Assembly (NCBI RefSeq): GCF_003333265.1
Contig: NZ_QOLB01000156.1
Location: 50,414 to 114,413 of the forward strand
Direction of reading: 5' to 3'
DNA: 64,000 bases
DNA from: Candidatus Halocynthiibacter alkanivorans
Lineage (GTDB): Bacteria > Pseudomonadota > Alphaproteobacteria > Rhodobacterales > Rhodobacteraceae
Under the pieces are notes generated by a model. The model saw only the letters and a list, made by a program, of their open reading frames with translations, had not been told where the DNA came from and did no database searches. Below are positions 8,355 to 16,349 of the stretch, in pieces (the stretch's first letter is position 1; each line of letters opens with the position of its first letter). A program made the position numbers and the translations under genes.

Positions 8355-9560
8355 ATGAGCGGTATTATTATTCTTGGCGCCGGCCAGGCCGGGCAGTCCC
8401 TGGCGGTGAAACTGCGTACCCTGGGTTACGGAGGCCAGGTGACGCTGATCGGGGCGGAAACCGAGCCGCCCTATCAGCGCCCGCCCCTGTCCAAAGCCTA
8501 TTTGTTGGGCGAGATGCCGCTGGAGCGTCTCTATCTGCGTTCCGATGAATTTTACGCAGAGCAGAATATTGAGCTGCGTCTTGGCGCGCCGGTCGAGGCG
8601 GTGGATGCGGTGGGTAAAACCGTCACTGTGAATGGCGAGACGCTGCCCTGGGACCAGCTGGCCTTTACCACCGGTTCCAGCCCGCGCCACCTGCCCGCCT
8701 CTATTGGTGGCGCGCTGGACGGGGTGTTTGTGATGCGCGATCTGGCGGATGCGGACGCGATGGCGCCGCGCCTTGTGGAAGGCGCATCCGTGTTGATTGT
8801 TGGTGGCGGTTACATCGGGCTTGAGGCGGCGGCGGTGGCGGCCAAAAAGGGGCTCAGGGTCACGCTGGTTGAAATGTCGAACCGCATACTGCAACGGGTG
8901 GCGGCGCCGCAGACGTCAGATTATTTCCGCACCCTGCATCAGGGCCACGGGGTGGATATCCGCGAAGGCACCGGCCTGTCGCATCTGACCGGCGAGGGCC
9001 ATGTGTCTGGCGCTGTGCTTTCTGACGGCTCTGAGCTGGCGGTGGATTTTGTCATCGTCGGCGTTGGCATCACGCCCGACAGCAGCATCGCTGAGGCCGC
9101 AGGCATTGCGCTGGAAAATGGCATCAAGACCGACACCCACGGCCAATGTTCGGTGCCCGGGGTCTGGGCTGCGGGCGATTGTGCCTCGTTCCCCCATATG
9201 GGGCAGCAGATCCGGCTGGAAAGCGTCGGCAATGCCATTGATCAGGCCGAACTGGTGGCAGCGAACATGCTGGGCGCGGCGAAAGCCTATGTGCCCAAAC
9301 CCTGGTTCTGGTCCGATCAGTATGAGGTGAAACTGCAGATCGCCGGTCTGTCCACTGGCTATGACCATATTGCTGAGCGGCATGATGGCGATGGGTTGTC
9401 GTTCTGGTATTATGCGGGTGAGACGCTGATTGCTGTGGATGCGATGAATGATGCAAAGGCCTATATGGTGGGCAAGCGTCTGATCGAGGCCGGCAAATCG
9501 CCGGCACCTGACGTGGTCTCCGACGCCGCTGTGGTGCTCAAAACCCTGCTGAGGGCCTGA
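8355..9560 (+). CDS. FAD-dependent oxidoreductase, ferredoxin/putidaredoxin reductase-like
   Basis: NAD(P)H-dependent flavoprotein that would pass electrons to a ferredoxin or rubredoxin, for example for a P450 or dioxygenase; no partner is nearby. 401 residues. FAD-binding GAGQAG (8-13), family motif PPYQRPPLSK near 39-48, second Rossmann motif GGGYIGLEAA near 149-158, and the FAD-contacting AAGDCASFP near 276. C-terminal reductase domain contains WSDQYEVKLQIAG, typical of putidaredoxin reductases. Start has AAGGGG upstream. Overlaps rsmD by 1 bp (TGATG). Confidence 0.9.
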   Translation: MSGIIILGAGQAGQSLAVKLRTLGYGGQVTLIGAETEPPYQRPPLSKAYLLGEMPLERLYLRSDEFYAEQNIELRLGAPVEAVDAVGKTVTVNGETLPWDQLAFTTGSSPRHLPASIGGALDGVFVMRDLADADAMAPRLVEGASVLIVGGGYIGLEAAAVAAKKGLRVTLVEMSNRILQRVAAPQTSDYFRTLHQGHGVDIREGTGLSHLTGEGHVSGAVLSDGSELAVDFVIVGVGITPDSSIAEAAGIALENGIKTDTHGQCSVPGVWAAGDCASFPHMGQQIRLESVGNAIDQAELVAANMLGAAKAYVPKPWFWSDQYEVKLQIAGLSTGYDHIAERHDGDGLSFWYYAGETLIAVDAMNDAKAYMVGKRLIEAGKSPAPDVVSDAAVVLKTLLRA

Positions 9561-10123
9561 TGCGGATTATTGCGGGCGAGCTGCGCGGCAAAAAACTGGC
9601 CAGTGTTGGTGCCGGGGATGAGGGCGCGCATCTGCGCCCGACCACCGACCGGGTGCGCGAAAGCCTGTTCAACGTGCTGATGGGCGGCGCCTATGGCAAT
9701 CCGATCTATGGGAAGCGGGTGCTGGATTTGTTTGCCGGCACCGGCGCGCTGGGGCTGGAAGCTCTGTCGCGCGGCGCATCACACGTGACGCTGGTCGATG
9801 ACGGGCGCAAGGCGCTGTCGCTGATCCGCGAAAACGTCACCCTGTGCCGGGCGCAGGATCGCAGCACAGTGGTGAAACGGGATGCGACGAGGTTGGATAC
9901 AAATTCCGGCGCGCCCTATGACCTGGTGTTTCTCGACCCGCCTTATGGCAAGGGCCTGGGGGAAGACGCATTGGAAGCGGCGCTGCGTGGTGGTTGGATC
10001 GCCGATAACGCGCTGGTGGTGTTTGAGGACGAGGTGCCGCAGATGGCGCCCCTGGGGTTCCGGCGGCTCGATTGCCGCAAATACGGCAGCACCCATATCG
10101 CCTTTATGGAGCGGGAATTATGA
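9560..10123 (+). CDS. rsmD: 16S rRNA (guanine(966)-N(2))-methyltransferase RsmD
   Basis: Methylates G966 of 16S rRNA using S-adenosylmethionine, in the cytoplasm. 187 residues, family length. N terminus MRIIAGELRGKKL and RPTTDRVRESLFNVL are diagnostic. SAM motif LDLFAGTGALGLEALSRG and the amino-MTase catalytic motif DPPYG follow. Start and stop are nested with neighbours: TGATG with the flavoprotein upstream and ATGA with the HAD gene downstream. Confidence 0.94.
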   Translation: MRIIAGELRGKKLASVGAGDEGAHLRPTTDRVRESLFNVLMGGAYGNPIYGKRVLDLFAGTGALGLEALSRGASHVTLVDDGRKALSLIRENVTLCRAQDRSTVVKRDATRLDTNSGAPYDLVFLDPPYGKGLGEDALEAALRGGWIADNALVVFEDEVPQMAPLGFRRLDCRKYGSTHIAFMEREL

Positions 10124-10779
10124 CCCCGGGCCTGGTAATTTTTGATTGTGATGGCGTGCTGGTTGATACGGAGCATACCACCAATACGGTGATTTCGCAG
10201 AACCTGGCCCGCTACGGGCTGGCCATCACGCCAAAGGACTGCCTGTCACTGTTTGTCGGTGGCACCATGGAAGCTGCGGGTCATCAGGCACAGCGGCTGG
10301 GGGCCGATCTGCCGGAGAACTGGCTAAGCGAAATCTATAGTGAAATGTTTGCTGTGCTGAAACAGGGCGTGGCGGTGATTGACGGTATAGTTGCTGCGCT
10401 CGACCAACTGGAGGCGCTTGGGGTGCCGTGCTGTGTCGCCTCAAACGGGCCTGAAGACAAGATGGATGTGACACTGGCGCCGTCTGGCCTTTTGCAGCGG
10501 TTTGAAGGGCGGATCTTTTCGGCGCATCGCTATGACACCGCGAAGCCGGAGCCGGAACTGCTGCTGATCGCGGCGCGCCACATGGGTGTGGCGCCGGAAC
10601 ATTGCGTGATGATTGATGACAGTCCCGCCGGCGTCATCGCCGCAAAACGCGCCGGCATGCGCGCGATCGGCTATGATGATCAGGATGATGCTCAGCGCCT
10701 GGAAAAACATGGCGCTGAGGTAATTTCTCATATGCATGATCTGCTGCCGCTGCTGGGGTTTCAGCCTCAGGTCGGGTGA
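10120..10779 (+). CDS. HAD-IA family hydrolase (phosphatase-like)
   Basis: Haloacid dehalogenase-type phosphatase of 219 residues, substrate unknown. Start chosen at 10120 (ATGA overlap with rsmD) because it places the motif I aspartates in LVIFDCDGVLVDTE at the N terminus. Motif II is in CCVASNGPEDK; motifs III/IV are KPEPELLLIA and CVMIDDSPAGVIAAKRAGM. The helical cap between motifs I and II fits phosphoglycolate/beta-phosphoglucomutase-like members. The 3' end overlaps the convergent map gene by 13 bp. Confidence 0.87.
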   Translation: MTPGLVIFDCDGVLVDTEHTTNTVISQNLARYGLAITPKDCLSLFVGGTMEAAGHQAQRLGADLPENWLSEIYSEMFAVLKQGVAVIDGIVAALDQLEALGVPCCVASNGPEDKMDVTLAPSGLLQRFEGRIFSAHRYDTAKPEPELLLIAARHMGVAPEHCVMIDDSPAGVIAAKRAGMRAIGYDDQDDAQRLEKHGAEVISHMHDLLPLLGFQPQVG

Positions 10780-11573
10780 AATTTCCCGGCGGGTGACAGG
10801 GTGAAAATCTCGCAGCCATCTTTGGTGACGCCGATGGAATGTTCAAACTGGGCGGACAGCGATTTGTCGCGCGTTACTGCGGTCCAGTCATCGCCCAGAA
10901 CTTTGGTTTCGGCGCGCCCCAGGTTGATCATCGGCTCGATGGTGAAAAACATGCCCTCTTCCAGCACAGAAGCGGTGCCGGGACGGCCATAGTGCAGCAC
11001 GTTGGGCGGCGCGTGGAACACCCGGCCCAGACCATGGCCACAGAAGTCACGCACCACTGACATCCGGTTGCCTTCGGCGTATTTCTGAATGGCGTGACCG
11101 ATGTCGCCAAATGTGTTGCCCGGTTTCACCGCGTTGATGCCTTCAAACAGCGAATCATGGGTGACCTGGATCAGCCTTTCCGCTTTGCGCGACTGTTTGC
11201 CCGCCACATACATGCGCGACGTGTCGCCAAACCAGCCGTCCAGAATCACCGTGACATCGATGTTGAGGATATCGCCGTCTTTCAGTTTCTTGTCGCCGGG
11301 GATGCCGTGGCAGACCACGTGGTTCACCGAGATGCAGGAGGCGTGCTGATAGCCTTTGTAGCCGATGGTGGCCGAAGTGGTTCCCAGTTCGGTCACCCGG
11401 CGGGTGATGAACGCGTCCAGCGTACCGGTGCTGACACCAGGTTCGATCAGCGCCGCCACCTCGTCAAGGATCTGCGCTGCCACCTGTCCGGCGGCGCGCA
11501 TGCCGGCAAAATCGGCGGGGCTGTGAATACGGATGCCGTCTTTGGTGATGCGGCCGCGGTGACTGTCGTCCAA
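10767..11573 (-). CDS. map: Type I methionine aminopeptidase
   Basis: Removes the N-terminal Met from nascent proteins; dinuclear metal enzyme in the cytosol. 268 residues. Conserved blocks: GYKGYQHASCISVNHVVCHGIP, metal ligands in DILNIDVTVILDGWFGDTSRM (two Asp), GHGLGRVFH (His), FTIEPMIN (Glu) and the C-terminal QFEHSIGVT (Glu). The only usable start in this region is TTG at 11573, with GGAGA six bases upstream, so a TTG start is inferred; no ATG fits without losing conserved sequence. Lies 46 bp downstream of sfsA on the same strand. Confidence 0.93.
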   Translation of the reverse strand: MDDSHRGRITKDGIRIHSPADFAGMRAAGQVAAQILDEVAALIEPGVSTGTLDAFITRRVTELGTTSATIGYKGYQHASCISVNHVVCHGIPGDKKLKDGDILNIDVTVILDGWFGDTSRMYVAGKQSRKAERLIQVTHDSLFEGINAVKPGNTFGDIGHAIQKYAEGNRMSVVRDFCGHGLGRVFHAPPNVLHYGRPGTASVLEEGMFFTIEPMINLGRAETKVLGDDWTAVTRDKSLSAQFEHSIGVTKDGCEIFTLSPAGKFHPT

Positions 11574-11619
11574 GAGCTGTCTCCAGTGTGGGAGGAATAC
11601 CAGATGTTCGCGCGCTGTT

Positions 11620-12399
11620 TTATGTCAGATCCGGATCGAATACCACCGGTGCGCGCAGAGTGATTTCACTGGCGCTGATATGGGTATCATAACACAGGGT
11701 TTCCACCCCCGCAGCACGGGCTTTTGCGAAGGCTTGCGCATAGGCCGGGTCAATGTCGCGCGCCAGGGTGACCTTTTGGCAGTCGTCGCGCGCCACCAGA
11801 AAGAGCATAACCGCACGGTGGCCCAGGGCGAACATCGTGGCCAGTTCGTCCAGGTGTTTCGCGCCGCGTTTGGTGACGCTGTCGGGAAATTCCACGAGGC
11901 CCGGACGGCGCGACAGGGTGACCGATTTCACCTCCACATAGCAGTCCGCTCTGGTGCCCGGTCCGGGGCCTGGGGTGGCATCAGTCGCGGCGCCTGACGC
12001 TGCGTCTGTCGCAGAACCGGGCGTCGCCCCGCTCAGCAGGAAATCCACCCGTGAGGCGTCGCCGTATTTCACTTCCGGGCGGATATCTGCATAACCCGCC
12101 AGCTCCGGAATGCGACCCGAACACAGGGCTTCTGCCACAATCCGGTTGGCCAGCGAGGTGTCGGTGATGACAAAGGCGCCCGGGTATTGCGACAGGCGCC
12201 AGCCGTAATCCAGCTTCTTTTTCGGGTCCGTATTGGGTTCGACCCAGAGCCTGGTGCCGGGCTCTGCCATGCCCATCATCGAGCCGGGATTGGGGCAATG
12301 GGCGGTGACTTCACGCCCGTCCTCCAGCCGGATGTCAGCGAGGAACCGTTTATAACGGCGGAGCAAAGTGGCGGGGATCAGGGGCGTGGTAAATTTCAT
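11620..12399 (-). CDS. sfsA: SfsA, DNA-binding/sugar fermentation stimulation protein family nuclease
   Basis: SfsA is a DNA-binding protein with an OB-like domain and a PD-(D/E)XK nuclease-like domain; its cellular role is unclear. 259 residues from the ATG at 12399. The frame is open further upstream into a repeat-rich spacer but begins to match only here (PLIPATLLRRYKRFLADI). Signatures: CPNPGSMMG (35-43), YPGAFVITDTSLAN, YVEVKSVTLSR (154-164) and FPDSVTKRGAKHLDEL (171-186). A Gly/Ala/Thr/Pro-rich insert (about 123-152) separates RVDFLL from CYVEVK, where family members have only a few residues. Upstream of map, probably co-transcribed. Confidence 0.92.
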   Translation of the reverse strand: MKFTTPLIPATLLRRYKRFLADIRLEDGREVTAHCPNPGSMMGMAEPGTRLWVEPNTDPKKKLDYGWRLSQYPGAFVITDTSLANRIVAEALCSGRIPELAGYADIRPEVKYGDASRVDFLLSGATPGSATDAASGAATDATPGPGPGTRADCYVEVKSVTLSRRPGLVEFPDSVTKRGAKHLDELATMFALGHRAVMLFLVARDDCQKVTLARDIDPAYAQAFAKARAAGVETLCYDTHISASEITLRAPVVFDPDLT

Positions 12400-12761
12400 G
12401 CCCTTTGATAGCGGCCTGCAGTCCGTGTGGAAAGGTTGACTTGTAGGACAGACTGGCTTGTGGGGAAGGCTGGCCTGTGGGGAAGACCGGTGGCAGGACG
12501 GGCGGCGCCAGCGGGAGACTGGCCCCGGGGTAAAGGCTGGACCGGGGATGGGAGGAATTGGGCCGGCGGGGGCGATAACTCGGCCCGTCACCATAGGCTG
12601 GCGCAGACGAAGGTCCGGGCTGCCGGGCAAGACTGACCTGAAAGGAAAGACTGACTTCGGGGCAAAGGCCGAACCCGGGAAATCTCTGGCAAGGGCGACA
12701 AGAAGGCCCGTCAAAAAAAGGCCGACGCGAGAGATGCGCCGGCCCTGGCATTTCAACCGGA
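12400..12761. repeat. Purine-biased spacer with imperfect 17-bp tandem repeats
   Basis: The 362 bp between sfsA and the SDR gene hold no convincing gene. Near sfsA four consecutive 17-bp units (12424-12440, 12441-12457, 12458-12474, 12475-12491) share the pattern TTGTGGGGAAGGCTGGC with about 13 of 17 matches between neighbours. Looser copies (GGGTAAAGGCTGG, GGCAAGACTGACC, GGAAAGACTGACT, GGCAAAGGCCG) continue to about 12700. The + strand is strongly purine-rich. The unit is not a multiple of three and the array is not an extension of sfsA coding sequence. Confidence 0.6.
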
Positions 12762-13526
12762 TCAGTTGCGGCCGGCAAGCACGCCGCCGTCCACGTCCCA
12801 GACCGCGCCGGTGACCCAGGAGGTGTCGTCTGAGAGCAGGAAGTCGATGGATTTCGCCACGTCCAGTGCCCGGCCGACACGGCCGATCGGATGGAAGGCG
12901 TCAAACGCGCCGGTCAGGGTGGATTCAATTTCCGACGGCTCAATAAAAGAACCATAGATCGGCGTCACCACCACGGCGGGGGACACGGCGTTGACCCGGA
13001 TCCCGTGGTCGGCCAGCTCCATCGCCAGATGCTGGGTCATCGCGTGCAGCCCGGCTTTGGCCATCGAATAGGCGGTGGAGGGCGTCGCTTTGACCGCCTG
13101 TTTGCCCCACATGGAGCCGATGTTGACGATGGAGCCGCCGCCGTTGTTTTTCATGTTTTCCGCCACCGCGCGGGTGATGAAAAACGTCGCTTTGTTCAGA
13201 TCCATATAGGCGTCGTAATCGGCCTCTTCATTCTCAAGGAACGCTTTGGGCGCAAAGCTGCCGGCGGCGTTGACCAGGTGTTTGATGTGACGTTTCTGCG
13301 CCGCGATCTCCGCGATCAGGGTTTTGACCTGGCCAGGGTCGCGCAGGTCCAGCACCCGGGTTTCTACCAGGCTGTCATTGGCCAGATCGGTGCGGGCGGC
13401 GTCAAGTTTCCCTGCATTAGAGCCTATTATGGTCACATGGTTGCCCCTGGCGACGGCGAGGCGGGCGGTTTCCAGCCCCATGCCGGAAGAGCCGCCGATG
13501 ATCAGTGTGGTGGGAGAAGTGGTCAT
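12762..13526 (-). CDS. SDR family oxidoreductase
   Basis: Classical short-chain dehydrogenase/reductase, NAD(P)-dependent, substrate unknown. 254 residues. Cofactor motif GGSSGMG (11-17), NAAG (86-89), catalytic Ser138, Tyr153 and Lys157 (YSMAK), then the SDR ending GAVWDVDGGVLAGRN. AGGATTT precedes the ATG. Divergent from a TetR regulator with two matching palindromes in the 110-bp spacer, one directly upstream of this start, which strongly suggests TetR control of this gene. Confidence 0.9.
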   Translation of the reverse strand: MTTSPTTLIIGGSSGMGLETARLAVARGNHVTIIGSNAGKLDAARTDLANDSLVETRVLDLRDPGQVKTLIAEIAAQKRHIKHLVNAAGSFAPKAFLENEEADYDAYMDLNKATFFITRAVAENMKNNGGGSIVNIGSMWGKQAVKATPSTAYSMAKAGLHAMTQHLAMELADHGIRVNAVSPAVVVTPIYGSFIEPSEIESTLTGAFDAFHPIGRVGRALDVAKSIDFLLSDDTSWVTGAVWDVDGGVLAGRN

Positions 13527-13538
13527 TTTGAAATCCTC

Positions 13539-13556
13539 TATCTATCAGTAGGTAGG
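13539..13556. promoter_or_regulatory. Operator-like palindrome, copy 1 (SDR side)
   Basis: Sequence TATCTATCAGTAGGTAGG, an imperfect inverted repeat (CTATCTA / TAGGTAG around TCAG), 13 bp upstream of the SDR start. Matches copy 2 at 15 of 18 positions; centres are 63 bp apart, six helical turns. Inferred binding site of the divergent TetR protein. Confidence 0.6.
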
Positions 13557-13578
13557 TTGTACGACTCACCTATGCCCG

Positions 13579-13607
13579 TTGACGGCCGCGAAAGCAAGGC
13601 TTATCTA
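13579..13607 (+). promoter_or_regulatory. Candidate promoter of the TetR gene
   Basis: TTGACG (13579-13584) followed after 17 bp by TATCTA (13602-13607). The -10 element would lie inside operator copy 2, giving simple autorepression. The -10 match is poor, so this is tentative. Confidence 0.35.
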
Positions 13608-13619
13608 TCTGCAGGTAGA
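13602..13619. promoter_or_regulatory. Operator-like palindrome, copy 2 (TetR side)
   Basis: Sequence TATCTATCTGCAGGTAGA; its 16-bp core 13604-13619 is a palindrome with a single mismatched pair. It lies immediately upstream of the TetR Shine-Dalgarno (AAGGAG). Same motif as copy 1. Confidence 0.6.
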
Positions 13620-13636
13620 CAAGGAGACAGATTCAT

Positions 13637-14245
13637 ATGGTCCAGACCCGCCCCCAGCCCGGCCCCCGGAGCACTGCCAGGACCGGCCCGCAGAAAAGCC
13701 CACTGGCCAGCCCGCCCTCTGAGACGGCGAGCCGCATCATGGACATCGGTGAACGCATGGCGCGCGGCGGTGGTTATAACAGTTTCAGCTTCCGCGAGAT
13801 TGCCGCCGAGATCGGCATCAAACCGGCGAGCGTGCATTACCACTTTGCCACCAAAGAGCTTTTGGGTGCGGCCATTGCGAGCCGCTACACCGAACGGTTT
13901 TTACAGGCGCTTGGCGCGCCGGATGCGCTGGCACCGGACATCGCCATTGGGCGTTATATTGAGGCCTACCGAGGGGCTTTGATACAAGAAGAGCTGATGT
14001 GTCTTTGTGGCATGTTCGGCGCGCAGATCGCCTGCCTGCCGGAAACCGTCGCCCATGAGGCGCAGGCATTCTTTGAACGCAATATGGCCTGGCTTGAAAC
14101 GGTCTTTGCGCGCTCCGGTTTCACGCCTGAGGCGGCACGCCCAGAGGCGGCGTCGCTGATTGCGACACTGGAAGGGGCGATGATCCTGGCGCGCACGATG
14201 CAGGACCCTGCCCTGTTTGATGCGATCCTTGCGCGGCGCAACTGA
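13637..14245 (+). CDS. TetR/AcrR family transcriptional regulator
   Basis: Dimeric repressor of 202 residues. A Pro/Ser/Arg-rich N-terminal extension (1-28) precedes the HTH: FSFREIAAEIGIKPASVHYHFATKELL (about 50-76). The C-terminal ligand-binding domain has LCGMFGAQIACLP and ATLEGAMILARTMQD, like regulators of small electrophile or SDR/oxidoreductase genes. AAGGAG lies 10 bp before the ATG. Divergent from the SDR gene; the two palindromes between them are its likely operators and imply autoregulation. Confidence 0.88.
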   Translation: MVQTRPQPGPRSTARTGPQKSPLASPPSETASRIMDIGERMARGGGYNSFSFREIAAEIGIKPASVHYHFATKELLGAAIASRYTERFLQALGAPDALAPDIAIGRYIEAYRGALIQEELMCLCGMFGAQIACLPETVAHEAQAFFERNMAWLETVFARSGFTPEAARPEAASLIATLEGAMILARTMQDPALFDAILARRN

Positions 14246-14299
14246 TTGCAGCAGGGGGCAACTCCGTTATGGTGTCCGCAACTGAACAGGAGAGCCGTG

Positions 14300-15031
14300 A
14301 TGAAAAACCCGACAGCCGCTATGCTTGTGATTGGCGACGAGATACTTTCGGGTCGGACCCGCGATGCCAATATGTATTACCTTGCCGGCGAATTCACCCG
14401 TATTGGGGTCGATTTGCTCGAGGTGCGCATGGTATCAGACGATGCCGGCGCGATCACCAGCGCGGTGAAAGCGCTGGCGGCGCAATATGACACGGTGGTC
14501 ACTTCGGGCGGCATCGGCCCGACCCATGATGACATCACCGCCGATTGCATTGCCGCCGCTTTTGGCGTGAAAATCGGGCTGCGCGATGATGCGCGCGACC
14601 TGCTGGCAGCGCATTATGCCGCCCAGGGCAAAGAGTTCAACGCGGCCCGTCAGCGCATGGCGCGCATCCCGGACGGGGCCACGCTGATCGACAATCCGGT
14701 GTCCATCGCGCCAGGGTTTACGCTTGAAAACGTGCATGTGATGGCCGGGGTGCCCAGCGTGTTCAAAGCCATGGTTGCCAGCATCCTGCCCGGCTTAAAG
14801 GGCGGCGCCCCGCTGCTGTCGCAAAACCTGCGCATTCACCGCGGCGAAGGTGATATTGCCGGGCCATTGGGTGCGCTGGCTGAAGATTTCTCTGATCTCT
14901 CGATCGGCTCCTACCCGTTTGTTCAGGACGGCGCCTATGGTGCCAATATTGTCATCCGGGGTCAGGATGGCGCCAGGGTGGATGCGGCGATGACCCGGCT
15001 GGCGGCCGAATTTGCAGGCGACTGCGCGTGA
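14300..15031 (+). CDS. CinA-like molybdopterin-binding domain protein
   Basis: Stand-alone MoCF/CinA N-terminal domain protein, 243 residues, without the C-terminal PncC (NMN amidase) domain of full CinA. Start at 14300 has AGGAGAG and gives the expected N terminus AMLVIGDEILSGRTRDAN. TSGGIGPTHDDITADCIA is the molybdopterin/nucleotide-binding signature. In CinA proteins a related domain has ADP-ribose pyrophosphatase activity; whether this short form is active is unknown. First gene of a chain of four, each overlapping the next by 4 bp. Confidence 0.87.
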   Translation: MKNPTAAMLVIGDEILSGRTRDANMYYLAGEFTRIGVDLLEVRMVSDDAGAITSAVKALAAQYDTVVTSGGIGPTHDDITADCIAAAFGVKIGLRDDARDLLAAHYAAQGKEFNAARQRMARIPDGATLIDNPVSIAPGFTLENVHVMAGVPSVFKAMVASILPGLKGGAPLLSQNLRIHRGEGDIAGPLGALAEDFSDLSIGSYPFVQDGAYGANIVIRGQDGARVDAAMTRLAAEFAGDCA

Positions 15032-15756
15032 ACCGGCCAGATGCGCCTGACCTGGCCCGCCTCTATGACGTGGTTGAGGCCACCTGGCCTGCCGCCGGCA
15101 GTCGCCGGTCAGGCCCCTGGCGGATCCGCGAGGGCGCAGGCGGCGGCAAACGGGTCTCTGCCACCACAGCTGAGGGCGACTGGCAGCCCGGCGACATTGC
15201 CGCGGCTGAGGCAGCGATGACGGCGCTGGGGCAAGACCGGCTGTTCATGATCCGCGAGGGCGACGACGCGCTGGACGCAGAGCTTGAACGCCGCGGCTAC
15301 CGGGTGATTGATCCGGTGGTGATCTACCTGGCCGACGCGGCGGATATTGACGCTGGCCCGCCACCACCGGTGAGCTCATTTGAGATATTTCCGCCACTGG
15401 CGATCATGCGCGAAATCTGGGCAGAGGGCGGCATTGGTCCCGGGCGCCTGGCGGTGATGGCGCGGGTACAGGGGGTTAAAACAGCGATTCTCTCGCGCCA
15501 TAAGGACCGCGCCGCTGGTGTTTCTTTTGTGGCGCTGGACGGTGACATTGCCATGATCCACGCCATAGAAGTTAACCCGGAGATGCGGCGACAAGGCTGC
15601 GGAAACAACATCTTGCGTGCAGCCGGACACTGGTCCACCACCAATGGTGCGCGGTTTTTCGCCCTAATTGTGACAAATGCGAATGATGCCGCAAACTCGC
15701 TGTATGCTAAGCTTAAGATGAATCGGGTGGGGGCATATCACTACCGGATCAGATGA
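15028..15756 (+). CDS. GNAT family N-acetyltransferase
   Basis: Putative acetyltransferase of 242 residues, substrate unknown. GTG start inside the stop of the CinA-like gene (GTGA). The N-terminal half (PGDIAAAEAAMTALGQDRLFMI) appears to be a degenerate first GNAT lobe. The C-terminal half has the acetyl-CoA site IHAIEVNPEMRRQGCGNNIL (about 174-193) and ending NAANSLYAKL-type helix. Cytosolic. Coupled upstream and downstream by 4-bp overlaps. Confidence 0.82.
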   Translation: MNRPDAPDLARLYDVVEATWPAAGSRRSGPWRIREGAGGGKRVSATTAEGDWQPGDIAAAEAAMTALGQDRLFMIREGDDALDAELERRGYRVIDPVVIYLADAADIDAGPPPPVSSFEIFPPLAIMREIWAEGGIGPGRLAVMARVQGVKTAILSRHKDRAAGVSFVALDGDIAMIHAIEVNPEMRRQGCGNNILRAAGHWSTTNGARFFALIVTNANDAANSLYAKLKMNRVGAYHYRIR

Positions 15757-16349
15757 GAATGCATGAGGCAGAATTGACCAAGAGCGAGCCGCAGGCCACA
15801 GCGCTGGATTTACCCGTGGTGAATCCACTGCCCCAGGACACACAGGACTATTTTGAGCTGTGCCAGCAAAAGCTTGGCATGGTGCCAAACGTGTTGAAAG
15901 CCTATGCGTTTGATATCGAGAAGCTGAACACCTTTACTGCCATGTACAACGACCTGATGCTGGGCCAGAGCGGGCTGAGCAAACTGGAACGTGAGATGAT
16001 CGCGGTGGTGGTCAGCTCAATCAACCGTTGCTGGTATTGCCAGGTCGCCCATGGCGCCGCCGTGCGCAGCCTGTCCGGAGATCCGGCGCTGGGCGAAGCG
16101 ATGGTGATGAATTACCGCGTGGCCGATCTGACCGCCCGCCAGCGCGCGATGCTGGATTTTGCCGCCCAGGTCACCCGCGCCTCCAGTGAAGTGACGGAAG
16201 AGGACCGCCAGGCGCTGCGTGCCGTTGGCTTCAGTGACCGCGATATTTTCGACATCATTGCCGTGACCGGATTTTACAACATGACCAACCGGGTTGCCTC
16301 GGCCACAGCTATGGTGCCCAACGCTGATTACCACGGTCAGGCCCGATGA
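15753..16349 (+). CDS. Peroxidase-related enzyme, AhpD/carboxymuconolactone decarboxylase family
   Basis: Small alpha-helical alkylhydroperoxidase-like protein, 198 residues. The AhpD-type redox motif NRCWYCQVAHG supplies Cys93, Cys96 and His100, all intact. The segment LSKLEREMIAVVVSSINRCWYC is typical of the uncharacterised peroxidase-related subgroup. ATGA overlap with the GNAT gene; a second ATG two codons in is equally usable. Precedes the OmpA-like gene with another ATGA overlap. Confidence 0.88.
   Translation: MRMHEAELTKSEPQATALDLPVVNPLPQDTQDYFELCQQKLGMVPNVLKAYAFDIEKLNTFTAMYNDLMLGQSGLSKLEREMIAVVVSSINRCWYCQVAHGAAVRSLSGDPALGEAMVMNYRVADLTARQRAMLDFAAQVTRASSEVTEEDRQALRAVGFSDRDIFDIIAVTGFYNMTNRVASATAMVPNADYHGQAR

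Noticed and set aside
12424..12700. Repeat array considered as CRISPR
   Set aside because: Units are contiguous and degenerate without spacers, and no cas gene is present.
12400..12756. Extending sfsA upstream to 12756
   Set aside because: The added 119 residues are the translation of the tandem repeats and precede the well-conserved SfsA N terminus; ATG 12399 fits the family.
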